Of a stretch of DNA of 64,000 bases, positions 23,126-30,992 are shown in pieces. How positions within the stretch are numbered: position 1 is the stretch's first letter; each line of letters begins with the position of its first letter. Position numbers and translations under genes: made by a program. The stretch covers positions 1 to 64,000 of the forward strand of contig JAHEJA010000023.1 of the NCBI GenBank assembly GCA_024639125.1, read 5' to 3'. Under the pieces are notes generated by a model. It saw nothing but the letters and a program-made list of their open reading frames with translations. It was not told the DNA's origin and made no database searches. This DNA is from Paracoccaceae bacterium (GTDB lineage: Bacteria; Pseudomonadota; Alphaproteobacteria; Rhodobacterales; Rhodobacteraceae).

Positions 23126-23701
23126 ATGACACCACAACACGTGCTTGAATTTTGGCTTGATGAAATTGATCCTTCAAATTGGTATGCGCCCTCTGAGGGT
23201 CTGGATCAAAAGATATCAGATATGTTTCAAGACACTTGGGAGGCAATTTGTGATGGACGTCATGGCATGTGGTTAACCTATCCAAGTGGCGCTTTGGCTT
23301 ACATTCTGGTGACGGATCAGTTTTCCCGCAATATGTTTCGGGGCACAGAAAAATCCTTTGCTTCTGATCGGCTTGCATTGAGCGCGGCAAAACAATCTAT
23401 TCAATACGGTTTCGATATGCGCATTGACCCACCTGCACGGCAGTTTTTCTATATGCCATTAATGCATTCTGAAAACCTCACGGATCAAGAACGCTGTGTG
23501 CGTTTGATGCATGAACGTATGCCAAACTCTGGTGTTGATAATTTACTGCATGCACGTGCGCATCGTGCAGTCATTCGGCAATTTGGGCGTTTCCCATCAC
23601 GTAACCAAGCATTAAAGCGCAAAGCAACCGAGTTAGAAGCAGCTTATGTCGCCAGTGGTGGCTATGGTATGACGCTCACGCAAGTTGCTAACGCAGGATA
23701 A
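23126..23701 (+). CDS. DUF924 family protein
   Basis: This 191-residue alpha-helical protein of the DUF924 (COG3803) family has a TPR-like solenoid. Family signatures are VLEFWLDEIDPSNWY, ILVTDQFSRNMFRGT and FFYMPLMHSEN. The biochemical role is unknown. GGGAG lies upstream of the ATG. It stands between an MFS transporter and lpd on the same strand, with 70-90 bp gaps, so cotranscription is uncertain. Confidence 0.88.
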   Translation: MTPQHVLEFWLDEIDPSNWYAPSEGLDQKISDMFQDTWEAICDGRHGMWLTYPSGALAYILVTDQFSRNMFRGTEKSFASDRLALSAAKQSIQYGFDMRIDPPARQFFYMPLMHSENLTDQERCVRLMHERMPNSGVDNLLHARAHRAVIRQFGRFPSRNQALKRKATELEAAYVASGGYGMTLTQVANAG

Positions 23702-23774
23702 GCATAGCTCTTATATTGATGGACGGAAAAAAATAGTTTAACGTTAAACAGAATTGATTTTCTGGAGTTAAGCT

Positions 23775-25169
23775 ATGTCTTCAAATACCTTTGATGTCGT
23801 TGTAATTGGTGCCGGCCCCGGTGGCTATGTTGCGGCTATTCGTGCCTCGCAACTTGGTTTGAATGTTGCAATTGTTGAACGCGAACATATGGGCGGTATT
23901 TGTTTGAATTGGGGCTGTATCCCAACCAAAGCGCTCTTGCGGTCGTCAGAAGTGTTTCATCTTATGCATCGCGCCAAGGAATTTGGCCTAAAAGCCGAGA
24001 ACATCGGGTATGATCTTGATGCTGTGGTGGCACGCTCGCGTGCTGTTTCAAAGCAGTTGAACCAAGGCATCGGTCATTTAATGAAGAAAAACAAAGTGAC
24101 CACCTTTATGGGCGAAGCCACACTTCCTGCCAAAGGCAAAGTGTCCGTCAAAACGGATAAAGGCGTAGAAGAGTTGGTCGCCAAAAATATCATTTTAGCG
24201 ACCGGAGCGCGCGCCCGTGAACTTCCCGGTTTAGAAGCCGACGGTGATTTGGTGTGGACGTACAAGCATGCGCTGACACCTTCACGCATGCCCAAAAAGC
24301 TGTTGGTGATTGGCTCAGGTGCCATTGGAATTGAATTTGCAAGTTTTTACAACACCTTAGGGTCTGACACAACCGTGGTTGAAGTCATGGATCGTGTGCT
24401 GCCTGTCGAGGATGCCGAGATTTCAAAATTTGCAAAGAAGCAATTCGAAAAGCAGGGCATGAAAATCCGTGAAAAGACAATGGTCAAGCAACTTGACCGT
24501 GGCAAAGGTAAAGTCATTGCTCATATCGAAGCAAATGGCAAAGTAACCCAAGAAGAATTTGACACAGTGATTTCTGCTGTCGGTATTGTGGGCAATGTTG
24601 AAAACCTTGGTCTCGAAGCATTGGGCGTCAAAATTGATCGCACCCATGTGGTGACTGATGAATATTGCCGTACAGGCGTTGACGGTCTTTTTGCCATCGG
24701 TGATATCGCAGGGGCCCCATGGTTGGCGCACAAAGCAAGCCACGAAGGCGCCATGGTTGCCGAGCTGATTGCAGGACAAAAGCCGCACGCGATCAAGCCA
24801 AATTCAATTGCGGGCTGCACCTATTGCCATCCACAGGTGGCAAGTGTGGGTCTAACCGAAGCAAAAGCCAAGGAAGCAGGATATAAAATCAAAGTGGGCC
24901 GCTTCCCCTTTATTGGAAACGGCAAAGCCATTGCGTTAGGCGAAGCAGAGGGCATGGTCAAAACCATCTTTGATGAAAAAACCGGTGAATTGCTTGGCGC
25001 ACACATGGTCGGGGCAGAAGTAACCGAAATGATCCAAGGTTATGTCATCGGTCGTCAGCTGGAAACAACGGAAGAAGACCTGATGCAAACAGTGTTCCCT
25101 CATCCGACCTTGTCTGAAATGATGCACGAAAGCGTCCTAGATGCATATGGGCGTGTAATCCACATGTAG
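23775..25169 (+). CDS. lpd: dihydrolipoyl dehydrogenase (E3)
   Basis: This is the flavoprotein that reoxidises dihydrolipoyl groups of 2-oxoacid dehydrogenases or the glycine cleavage system with NAD. In the 464-residue protein, the FAD motif GAGPGGY, redox cysteines Cys43/Cys48 in GGICLNWGCIPTK, the NAD motif GSGAIGIEF and the His443-Glu448 pair in HPTLSEMM are all present. It stands alone without E1/E2 genes, so which complex it serves is open. TTAACGTTAA occurs just upstream. Tandem hairpins follow the stop. Confidence 0.96.
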   Translation: MSSNTFDVVVIGAGPGGYVAAIRASQLGLNVAIVEREHMGGICLNWGCIPTKALLRSSEVFHLMHRAKEFGLKAENIGYDLDAVVARSRAVSKQLNQGIGHLMKKNKVTTFMGEATLPAKGKVSVKTDKGVEELVAKNIILATGARARELPGLEADGDLVWTYKHALTPSRMPKKLLVIGSGAIGIEFASFYNTLGSDTTVVEVMDRVLPVEDAEISKFAKKQFEKQGMKIREKTMVKQLDRGKGKVIAHIEANGKVTQEEFDTVISAVGIVGNVENLGLEALGVKIDRTHVVTDEYCRTGVDGLFAIGDIAGAPWLAHKASHEGAMVAELIAGQKPHAIKPNSIAGCTYCHPQVASVGLTEAKAKEAGYKIKVGRFPFIGNGKAIALGEAEGMVKTIFDEKTGELLGAHMVGAEVTEMIQGYVIGRQLETTEEDLMQTVFPHPTLSEMMHESVLDAYGRVIHM

Positions 25170-25178
25170 CCAAATTGA

Positions 25179-25226
25179 ATGCGGACCCTTGGTCCGCATG
25201 CTCTTTTAGCAATGCTTTTGCATTGC
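25179..25226 (+). terminator. Tandem hairpins behind lpd
   Basis: The first hairpin is a perfect 9-bp stem ATGCGGACC/GGTCCGCAT (25179-25187, 25191-25199) with a 3-nt loop, followed by GCTCTTTT. The second is GCAATGC/GCATTGC (25209-25215, 25220-25226) around TTTT. They start ten bases after the lpd stop and are followed by the recurring 3'-end motif at 25231. Confidence 0.75.
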
Positions 25227-25230
25227 AAAG

Positions 25231-25432
25231 CCTTCGGCGAGGATACTTGTCTGACAAAAAAATGAATCTGGCAAAAAGTGAATGATCCCGAAAAAGGTAA
25301 AACCCTCTGCTGAAAACTCAACAGAGGGTCATTTCTTGTCACGGTCATCGGCGTCCCCGCCTGTACCGTAAAATCAACTATACGGAGTAAGTCCTAAGAT
25401 ATCTTTAACATTTTTTGTCAGAAAATATCCTG
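25231..25432. repeat. Composite intergenic repeat unit, copy 1
   Basis: The gap of about 300 bases between convergent lpd and the methyltransferase gene holds no credible ORF but has ordered structure. From left: CCTTCGGCGAGGATAC...CTGACAAAAAAATG (25231-25264, plus); a hairpin CCCTCTG/CAGAGGG (25303-25309, 25322-25328), which on the minus strand is followed by TTTTACCTTTTT like a terminator; a 28-bp core (25341-25368); and an inverted copy of the left motif (CAGGATATTTTCTGACAAAAAATG on minus, 25432 down to 25409). The same layout recurs at 35441-35636 with an identical core. Confidence 0.75.
25341..25368. repeat. 28-bp conserved core, copy 1
   Basis: This is identical over 28 bp to 35539-35566. 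On the minus strand it can fold as CGGT-ACA-GGCG-GGGA-CGCC-GATG-ACCG: two 4-bp stems separated by an internal loop and closed by a GNRA-type GGGA tetraloop. The exact conservation contrasts with the neighbouring hairpin, whose sequence differs completely between copies. Function is unknown; RNA structure or protein-binding site are both possible. Confidence 0.8.
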
Positions 25433-25438
25433 GGGGAA

Positions 25439-25467
25439 TTGGCCTTGGCCAAGGGGGCAAAGCCCCC
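25439..25467 (-). terminator. Hairpins behind the methyltransferase gene
   Basis: On the minus strand the methyltransferase stop at 25477 is followed by GGGGGC/GCCCCC (25453-25458, 25462-25467, loop of three) and then TTGGCC/GGCCAA (25439-25452). The GGATATTTT motif (25432 downward) comes next. The order stop - GGGGGC hairpin - GGATATTTT motif is the same as behind the enoyl-CoA hydratase at 12.7 kb. Confidence 0.6.
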
Positions 25468-25476
25468 AAAGCTCAA

Positions 25477-26532
25477 TTATGCGCGCCGACGTCCGCCCCG
25501 ACGTCCACCCCGTCCACCAGCGTCTGCGGCTGATCCGCCTGGTTTATTGAACGCAATCCAAGCACCGCCGTGTGCGTCGTTGTCCGTTAGAAGATTAGCG
25601 GCTCGGATGGCTTCCATTTCTTTCCCTGGACGTGGTTTTGTGGACCCCATGCCGAAAAGAGTAACAAATGTTTCATCATCAATATCGGCTGGGAGGATAA
25701 TTCCAGCAGCTTCGATTTCAGCCTTTTTTTCAGCAATTTTCAGCTGTGTGATAGGCAAGGCAACAGGGTTCATAATTGCCGACGTCATGCCTGCGCCCAT
25801 TGCCATTGGAAGAAAGGCATTGTTGATGCCATGGCGGTTGGGAAGGCCAAAGGAAATGTTAGATGCGCCGCATGTTGTGTTGACACCCAATTCTTCGCGT
25901 AGGCGACGGACGAGTGTGAAAACTTGTTTGCCGGCGGTCGCCATAGCGCCGATTGGCATCACCAAAGGATCGACAACGATGTCATATGCGGGAATGCCGA
26001 AATCTGCAGCGCGTTCGACGATCTTTTTGGCGACTGCAAAGCGGACATCTGGGTCTTCTGAAATGCCTGTGTCGTCATTTGAAATTGCAACCACGGGAAC
26101 GTTGTATTTTGCAACCAGTGGTAAAACGAATTCAAGGCGGTCTTCTTCGCCTGTAACCGAGTTAAGCAGCGGACGGCCTTGCGCGGCTTGAAGGCCTGCT
26201 TCTAGCGCGGCAGGTACAGAGCTATCGATGCAAAGTGGCACATCAACCAACCCTTGAACAAGGTTTACGATGCTTGTCATCAAGGGAGGTTCTGTTTCGT
26301 TCGGGTTGGGGTTTGAATTGTAAACAACGCCTGCGTTGATATCCAAAATATCAGCACCAGCTAACACCTGAGCAAGGGCATCTTTTTCGACTGTGGAAAA
26401 ATCGCCGGCTTCGAGCTCGGCTGCCAATTTTTTTCGGCCAGTTGGATTGATGCGCTCTCCAATCACGCAAAAAGGTTCATCAAAGCCAAGGACGGCAGTT
26501 TTTGTTTTTGATTCAACAACAGTACGTGTCAT
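25477..26532 (-). CDS. methyltetrahydrofolate-dependent methyltransferase (pterin-binding, DHPS-like)
   Basis: This 351-residue protein has the pterin-binding TIM barrel of methyltetrahydrofolate:corrinoid methyltransferases and MetH (FCVIGERINPTGRKKL, GADILDINAG, NDDTGI, CGASNISFGLPNR). It probably moves methyl groups between tetrahydrofolate and a cobalamin carrier. The last 20 residues are Gly/Arg rich (GGRGGRRGGRRRA), an unusual basic tail. It lies nine bases behind a MetF-like reductase gene in a three-gene operon. No corrinoid protein is adjacent, so the partner is unknown. Demethylation of glycine betaine or related compounds would feed this route. Confidence 0.83.
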   Translation of the reverse strand: MTRTVVESKTKTAVLGFDEPFCVIGERINPTGRKKLAAELEAGDFSTVEKDALAQVLAGADILDINAGVVYNSNPNPNETEPPLMTSIVNLVQGLVDVPLCIDSSVPAALEAGLQAAQGRPLLNSVTGEEDRLEFVLPLVAKYNVPVVAISNDDTGISEDPDVRFAVAKKIVERAADFGIPAYDIVVDPLVMPIGAMATAGKQVFTLVRRLREELGVNTTCGASNISFGLPNRHGINNAFLPMAMGAGMTSAIMNPVALPITQLKIAEKKAEIEAAGIILPADIDDETFVTLFGMGSTKPRPGKEMEAIRAANLLTDNDAHGGAWIAFNKPGGSAADAGGRGGRRGGRRRA

Positions 26533-26541
26533 GAGAATTCC

Positions 26542-27465
26542 TTAAGATGCGTTTGCAGGGACAGCAGAAGCGCCGCCATGTTCGATAGCCCAATTTGCAT
26601 TTGTTTTAATGCCGCCGAGCGGGAAGAAATGCACATTGGTAATGTTAAAGTCCGGATTTGCGGCTTTGTAGGCGGCCAGCTCTGCGAGGACTTCGTTTGG
26701 TTCGTAGGGCAACAATAGTTTTGTCACATCCATGGCGCGTTTTTGTAATACCTTGAGTGATGGTCCAACGCCGCATGCAATGGCGAATTTAATCAATGTT
26801 TGCAGCTTGGCAGGGCCTGCAATACCGATGTGGATTGGGATGTCGACGCCTGCGGCTTTTACGCTGTTTGCCCATTCAATGATGGGTTTTGCTTCGAATG
26901 CAAATTGTGTGGCAAGCGCCATTTCGGCATCAGTGCGCTCAGAGAATTTTTGTTTCCATCGTAGCGCATCCTCTACATTTTTCATTGATCCATCTGGGTC
27001 AATGTCTTTGTTTCCCTCTGGGTGACCGGCAACATGCAAGCGTTTGAAGCCAGCTTTGTCAAAAAGACCAGTTTCCATCAATTGCATTGAGGAATGAAAA
27101 TCACCGTGGGGTGTGTTTACGCCACCTGCAAGCAACAAAGCTTGCTCAACGCCTGCTTCGCCTTGATATTGTGCGATCCAGTTTTCAAGCGTTGCTTGAT
27201 CCTTGATGATGCGCGCGGGAAAGTGCGGCATGACCGCATATCCGTCGTTGGCAAGCCGTTTCGCTGTGGCGACCATGTCTTCGATAGGGGTGCCTTCGAT
27301 GTGGGCGATATAGACGCGGGTACCACTTGGCAAAAGATCGCGGAAATTTTCCACTTTTTCTGCAGTGCGCGGCATCACTTCGATCGAATAATCCTTGAGA
27401 AATGTTTCCATTTCCGGGGATGTTGTCGTCGTTTCTTCTTTCTTTTTGAAGTTAAACAGCGCCAT
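26542..27465 (-). CDS. methylenetetrahydrofolate reductase-like protein
   Basis: This 307-residue TIM-barrel protein of the MetF family interconverts 5,10-methylene- and 5-methyltetrahydrofolate. Supporting segments include VYIAHIEGTP, YAVMPHFPARII, LHVAGHPEGN and IHIGIAGPA, the divergent signatures of the Roseobacter-type MetF paralogue. The ATG at 27465 follows GGGAGG with five bases between; a longer ORF reaches 27501 but would overlap the upstream gene. With the downstream methyltransferase it forms a methyl-handling module. The classical metF for methionine synthesis may be another gene. Confidence 0.8.
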   Translation of the reverse strand: MALFNFKKKEETTTTSPEMETFLKDYSIEVMPRTAEKVENFRDLLPSGTRVYIAHIEGTPIEDMVATAKRLANDGYAVMPHFPARIIKDQATLENWIAQYQGEAGVEQALLLAGGVNTPHGDFHSSMQLMETGLFDKAGFKRLHVAGHPEGNKDIDPDGSMKNVEDALRWKQKFSERTDAEMALATQFAFEAKPIIEWANSVKAAGVDIPIHIGIAGPAKLQTLIKFAIACGVGPSLKVLQKRAMDVTKLLLPYEPNEVLAELAAYKAANPDFNITNVHFFPLGGIKTNANWAIEHGGASAVPANAS

Positions 27466-27491
27466 TATGGCCTCCCTCACGTTCAACGGGC

Positions 27492-27788
27492 TCATGCCCA
27501 ACCATCGTTTGCGATCAAGGCTTTAATGCGCTCTTGATCGTATTCAGTATCAATCCGAAGGGCTTCGCTTTGCGCAATATCCGCAGGCTCGCCGTCAACG
27601 TCATAAGGATCCGCTTTTCGCCATTCAGCCAGATAATCATCTGTGCCTTCTAGGCCGCCTTTCATAGCTGCACGATCGATTGCTTGTTCAAAGCGCTCGG
27701 GGAGCTGTTTTTTCGACCCTTTGCGACCTTTGCCGACAATGACTTGGGCCGGGATGTCGCGCCAGTATACAATTGTGACTTCGGGCAT
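27492..27788 (-). CDS. small conserved protein ('virulence factor' family)
   Basis: This 98-residue soluble protein starts VTIVYWRDIPAQVIVGKG and contains DDYLAEWRKADPY. It fits the small family labelled 'virulence factor' in databases, which in Rhodobacterales usually travels with MetF-like and methyltransferase genes; no virulence role is implied. It is the first gene of the one-carbon operon, with AAGGA upstream of its ATG. Function unknown. Confidence 0.7.
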   Translation of the reverse strand: MPEVTIVYWRDIPAQVIVGKGRKGSKKQLPERFEQAIDRAAMKGGLEGTDDYLAEWRKADPYDVDGEPADIAQSEALRIDTEYDQERIKALIANDGWA

Positions 27789-27836
27789 AAGCTTGATTCC
27801 TTGTTGTCTGTGCTCTGTCTAATTCAGCTCAATCGC

Positions 27837-27858
27837 GACACAGTGTCGAATTTCGACA
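27837..27858. promoter_or_regulatory. Overlapping dyads upstream of the one-carbon operon
   Basis: Two interlocked palindromes lie 49-70 bp upstream of the operon start: GACACAGTGTC (27837-27847) and TGTCGAATTTCGACA (27844-27858). A further GACAC follows at 27862, and a GTCGAAT half-site recurs near 27930. Such symmetry suggests an operator for a dimeric repressor. The gap to the divergent ppx gene (27789-28048) has no ORF. Confidence 0.5.
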
Positions 27859-28048
27859 ACTGACACTACTTGTGCGACCTTCTGATCTTGTAATTCACAT
27901 TTCGTTCCATCGCTACGGCCACAAGACGTCGAATTTTGCATAATGACTATGAATCAGTGTTTTTGTGGATTTGACTTGATCAGCACTTGCGATGTTTTCG
28001 AGCAAAGCCTATCCTAGGCATAACTTGTAACATCGGAGGGCGTATACA

Positions 28049-29161
28049 ATGGCGCCCAAGCGTCCCAGTGGTGCGGGCGCATTCCCGAAGCCGGTTGAGA
28101 GCCCCGCGCCGAAACCGCCCAATCCAACAGAGCTATATGCAGCGTTGGATCTGGGTACCAATAGTTGTCGCATGTTGATTGCCCAGCCAAAGGGCAGTCA
28201 ATTTCATGTGATAGATAGCTTTTCGAAATCTGTTCAATTGGGGGCAGGGCTTGAAAAGACTGGCAAGCTGAATCGTGGGTCTATGATCCGGACGATCCAA
28301 GCGTTGCGCGTGTGTCAGCAAAAGCTAAAAAAGCACAAAGTAAAACGGATGCGTTTGGTTGCGACCGAAGCCTGCCGTCGTGCTAAAAATGCCCAGGATT
28401 TCATCCGACAAGTACGGCGGGAAACGGGGCTTAAACTGGATATCATCCTGCCCGAAGAAGAAGCGCGTTTGGCAGTGATTTCCTGTGCGCCTTTGGTTAG
28501 TACAAAAACCGAGCAACTTTTGGTGGTTGATATCGGCGGGGGATCGACGGAATTGGTGTGGATTGATTTAACATCGGTTCCGCCGCGGGAACGTCCAAGA
28601 TCCATTATGCGGCTACATGCTGGGTTCCATCCTGCGCAAAGTCCGTTTCCGGTCGCCAAAGTTGTGGATTGGATTTCTGTGCCTTTGGGTGTGGCAACTT
28701 TGCGAGATCATTTTAATGATGTCGATGATGATGCCGCGCGCTATGCATTGATGAGCTGGTATTTCGAAGAAAACCTTGCGGATTTTGCGCCTTATAAAGA
28801 TGAGCAAGCTCGGGAAGGGTTCCAAATTATTGGCACTTCTGGAACGGTGACGACTGTTGCGGCAAGCCATCTAGGATTAAAGCGCTACGATCGAACCAAG
28901 GTTGATGGATTGCGGATGACATCGGATCAAATCGAAACGGTTATTCAATCCTACCTAGAGCTTGGCCCCGTGGGGCGGCGACGTGATCCAAGGATTGGCA
29001 ATGACAGACAGGCCTTGATCATGTCGGGATCTGCTATATTACAGGCACTCTTGCGAAGCTGGCCGACGGATCGATTATCTGTTGCGGACCGTGGGCTTCG
29101 CGAAGGATTGTTATATGCGCAAATGAGTGCGGATGGTGTACTAGAGGATGTGCCTTACTGA
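28049..29161 (+). CDS. Ppx/GppA family phosphatase
   Basis: This is an exopolyphosphatase / guanosine pentaphosphate phosphatase family protein of 370 residues. The actin-like fold motifs are visible: phosphate-1 [15 protein letters not shown], phosphate-2 [13 protein letters not shown] and the adenosine-type [14 protein letters not shown] Pro/Lys-rich N-terminal extension of about 27 residues precedes the domain. It lacks the C-terminal HD-like domain of long Ppx enzymes. GGAGGG lies upstream of the ATG. Its stop overlaps the rlmE start by one base, so polyphosphate/alarmone turnover and ribosome maturation genes are coupled. Confidence 0.9.
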   Translation: MAPKRPSGAGAFPKPVESPAPKPPNPTELYAALDLGTNSCRMLIAQPKGSQFHVIDSFSKSVQLGAGLEKTGKLNRGSMIRTIQALRVCQQKLKKHKVKRMRLVATEACRRAKNAQDFIRQVRRETGLKLDIILPEEEARLAVISCAPLVSTKTEQLLVVDIGGGSTELVWIDLTSVPPRERPRSIMRLHAGFHPAQSPFPVAKVVDWISVPLGVATLRDHFNDVDDDAARYALMSWYFEENLADFAPYKDEQAREGFQIIGTSGTVTTVAASHLGLKRYDRTKVDGLRMTSDQIETVIQSYLELGPVGRRRDPRIGNDRQALIMSGSAILQALLRSWPTDRLSVADRGLREGLLYAQMSADGVLEDVPY

Positions 29162-29889
29162 TGACTGAAAAAGCAACTGGCGGCACACGCAAGAAAAATA
29201 CATCGGGTCGCGGACAACGCGATCTAAAGGTTAAAGTCAAGAAAGCCCGCGGTAAAACCGTTTCGCAAGTGCGCTGGTTACAGAGGCAATTGAACGACCC
29301 TTATGTAAAACGCGCCAAAGACGAAGGCTATCGTGGACGCGCGGCGTTCAAGATCCTTGAGCTGGATGAAAAGTATCGCTTTTTGGTTCCTGGTGCACGC
29401 GTCGTCGACTTGGGCTGCGCCCCTGGTGGATGGTGCCAAGTTGCAGTCACGCGCGTTAACGCGCTTGGCGAGAAAAAAGGCAAGGCTATTGGAACGGTGC
29501 TTGGGGTTGATCTTCAAGAGGTGGAACCCATCGCAGGGGCCGAGGTTTATCAATTGGATTTCATGGCGGATGATGCGGATTTGCAGGTCAAAGAATGGCT
29601 TGGTGGAATGGCCACCGTTGTCATGTCGGATATGGCGGCGTCATCGTCTGGTCATAAACAAACGGATCACTTGCGGATTATTGCCTTGTGTGAAGCCGCT
29701 GCTTATTTTGCATTTGATGTTTTGGAAGAGGGTGGCACATTTGTCGCCAAGGTTTTGGCAGGTGGCGCCGAAGGTGAGTTGCAAAAATTGCTAAAGCAGC
29801 GATTTAATTCGGTGGTAAACGTAAAACCGCCGTCATCGCGTGCAGACAGTTCCGAAAAATTCGTGGTCGCAACAGGGTTTCGTGGATAA
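29161..29889 (+). CDS. rlmE: 23S rRNA 2'-O-ribose U2552 methyltransferase RlmE
   Basis: RlmE (FtsJ/RrmJ) methylates U2552 of 23S rRNA late in 50S assembly. The 242-residue protein has a basic, Lys/Arg-rich N-terminal extension (about 1-45), the FtsJ fold with [13 protein letters not shown] for SAM binding, the catalytic Lys in [13 protein letters not shown] and Asp in VMSDMAAS, and a second Lys in FVAKVLAGG. It overlaps the ppx stop (TGATG). A copy of the 3'-end motif follows. Confidence 0.95.
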   Translation: MTEKATGGTRKKNTSGRGQRDLKVKVKKARGKTVSQVRWLQRQLNDPYVKRAKDEGYRGRAAFKILELDEKYRFLVPGARVVDLGCAPGGWCQVAVTRVNALGEKKGKAIGTVLGVDLQEVEPIAGAEVYQLDFMADDADLQVKEWLGGMATVVMSDMAASSSGHKQTDHLRIIALCEAAAYFAFDVLEEGGTFVAKVLAGGAEGELQKLLKQRFNSVVNVKPPSSRADSSEKFVVATGFRG

Positions 29890-29893
29890 TTTA

Positions 29894-29940
29894 CCCCTAT
29901 GGGGCAAGCCTGCGGCATGAGTATTTTTTCAAAGATGAAG
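29894..29940 (+). repeat. 3'-end motif copy with hairpin (behind rlmE)
   Basis: A CCCC-TAT-GGGG mini-hairpin (29894-29904) and GCATGAGTATTTTTTC + AAAGATGAAG (29915-29940) follow the rlmE stop on the plus strand. It is a divergent copy of the recurring motif, in the orientation of the gene it follows and reaching the end of the convergent regulator gene. Confidence 0.6.
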
Positions 29941-29942
29941 GA

Positions 29943-30914
29943 TCAATCCTGCGCCGGCTGGATGCGTGTGGCGCGTTTTGTTCCCGTCGGGGTTTGAGCA
30001 AATCGGGTTTTGTAGGCACGTGTCAGCGCGGCCGGGCTGTCGTAGCCACAGCGCAAGGCGACTTCGTAGATGTTGAGGGCAGTTGTTTCAATTAATTGTC
30101 GGGCATGAGTGAGGCGAATGTGGCGATAGACTTGGCCCGGACTTGCGCCCATTGCGGATTGAAACCGGCGAGACAGTGTTTTGCGTGGACAGGCGATTTT
30201 ATCTGCAATTTGATCGAGCGTTAGCGGATGTTCCATATTGGCTTGCATCAATGAAATGGCGCGTTGCACTGAGCTTGGACGAATGGGATCATAGCGTCTT
30301 GGGGTTGGCGCATCAGGGTTATCCCGCAAAAACAGTGCATCTACATCGAGTGCCATCGCATTCCCCAAGTGCCGTCGGATAATGTCACGGGTGAGGTCAA
30401 AAGCGGACATCGCGCCAGCACAGGTGATCCTGTTGCCATCCCATACCACACGATGGCGCACGCTGTCGCAGTCCAAAAAACGTTCTGCAAAATCTTGTAA
30501 TACGTCCCAGTGGACTGTGGCGCGACAGCCTTGAAGAAGGCCCGCCGAGGCAAGCAACCATGGTGCGGTGTCTAGTCCAACCAGCATTTGACTGCGTTGC
30601 GCAGCTTTGCGTAATTGCGCGCGAATTTGGGCTGTGTCTTGGTCACGGTACCCATAGCTTGAGAGCACAAAAAGATAATCGTTTTCGGGAATTGCGTCGG
30701 CTGATCCATGGGGAATAATTGGAAGATGAGAGGAGCTTTGAACGGACGTTCCGTCGGTGGTGTAAAATCCCCATTCAAAAACGCTTGCTCCGGCAAAATC
30801 ATTGACGGCGCGCATGGGTTCCAGACAATTCGCCAAGCATAGATTTGAAAACCGATCAAACAGGAGAAAGGCAATGCGATAGCGTTTTGTGATTGGGTTT
30901 GACCATTTTTGCAT
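29943..30914 (-). CDS. GlxA-family AraC-type regulator (CdhR-like)
   Basis: This 323-residue regulator has an N-terminal DJ-1/PfpI-like ligand domain (about 1-190, with the nucleophile-elbow position in GLDTAPWLLASAG) and a C-terminal AraC helix-turn-helix pair (ISLMQANMEHPLTL...EVALRCGYDSPAALTRAYKTRF). In Pseudomonas, the homologous CdhR activates carnitine catabolism. Here it is divergent from the carnitine operon. The start is set at ATG 30914, in line with family N-termini; ATG 30953 would add 13 residues. The inducer is likely carnitine or an intermediate, by analogy. Confidence 0.85.
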   Translation of the reverse strand: MQKWSNPITKRYRIAFLLFDRFSNLCLANCLEPMRAVNDFAGASVFEWGFYTTDGTSVQSSSHLPIIPHGSADAIPENDYLFVLSSYGYRDQDTAQIRAQLRKAAQRSQMLVGLDTAPWLLASAGLLQGCRATVHWDVLQDFAERFLDCDSVRHRVVWDGNRITCAGAMSAFDLTRDIIRRHLGNAMALDVDALFLRDNPDAPTPRRYDPIRPSSVQRAISLMQANMEHPLTLDQIADKIACPRKTLSRRFQSAMGASPGQVYRHIRLTHARQLIETTALNIYEVALRCGYDSPAALTRAYKTRFAQTPTGTKRATRIQPAQD

Positions 30915-30937
30915 AATTATTGACCATAGCTGCAAAA
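30901..30937. promoter_or_regulatory. Candidate operator between regulator and carnitine operon
   Basis: TTTTGCA (30907-30913) and TGCAAAA (30931-30937) form an inverted repeat. GACCAT occurs at 30901-30906 and again at 30922-30927, two helical turns apart, with a related GTCCAT near 30949. AraC-type activators often use direct repeats at this spacing. The gap to the operon start (30993) is otherwise too short for much else. Confidence 0.35.
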
Positions 30938-30992
30938 TAAAGAGCCTGTCCATAGGGGAAGATCATCGCAACACTTAACAAGGAATGCTGAG

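Noticed and set aside
23735-23752. TTAACGTTAA upstream of lpd as a CtrA site
   Set aside because: The two TTAA boxes are separated by only two bases, far from the seven needed, and lpd is an unlikely CtrA target.
25415-26191. A 258-codon plus-strand ORF antisense to the methyltransferase gene
   Set aside because: The opposite frame encodes a clear pterin-binding methyltransferase; the ORF starts in an intergenic hairpin and has the Arg/Pro/Ser composition of a mirror frame.
27492-27788. A virulence role for the small 'virulence factor' protein
   Set aside because: The label is a database family name; context is folate one-carbon metabolism and nothing nearby suggests pathogenicity.
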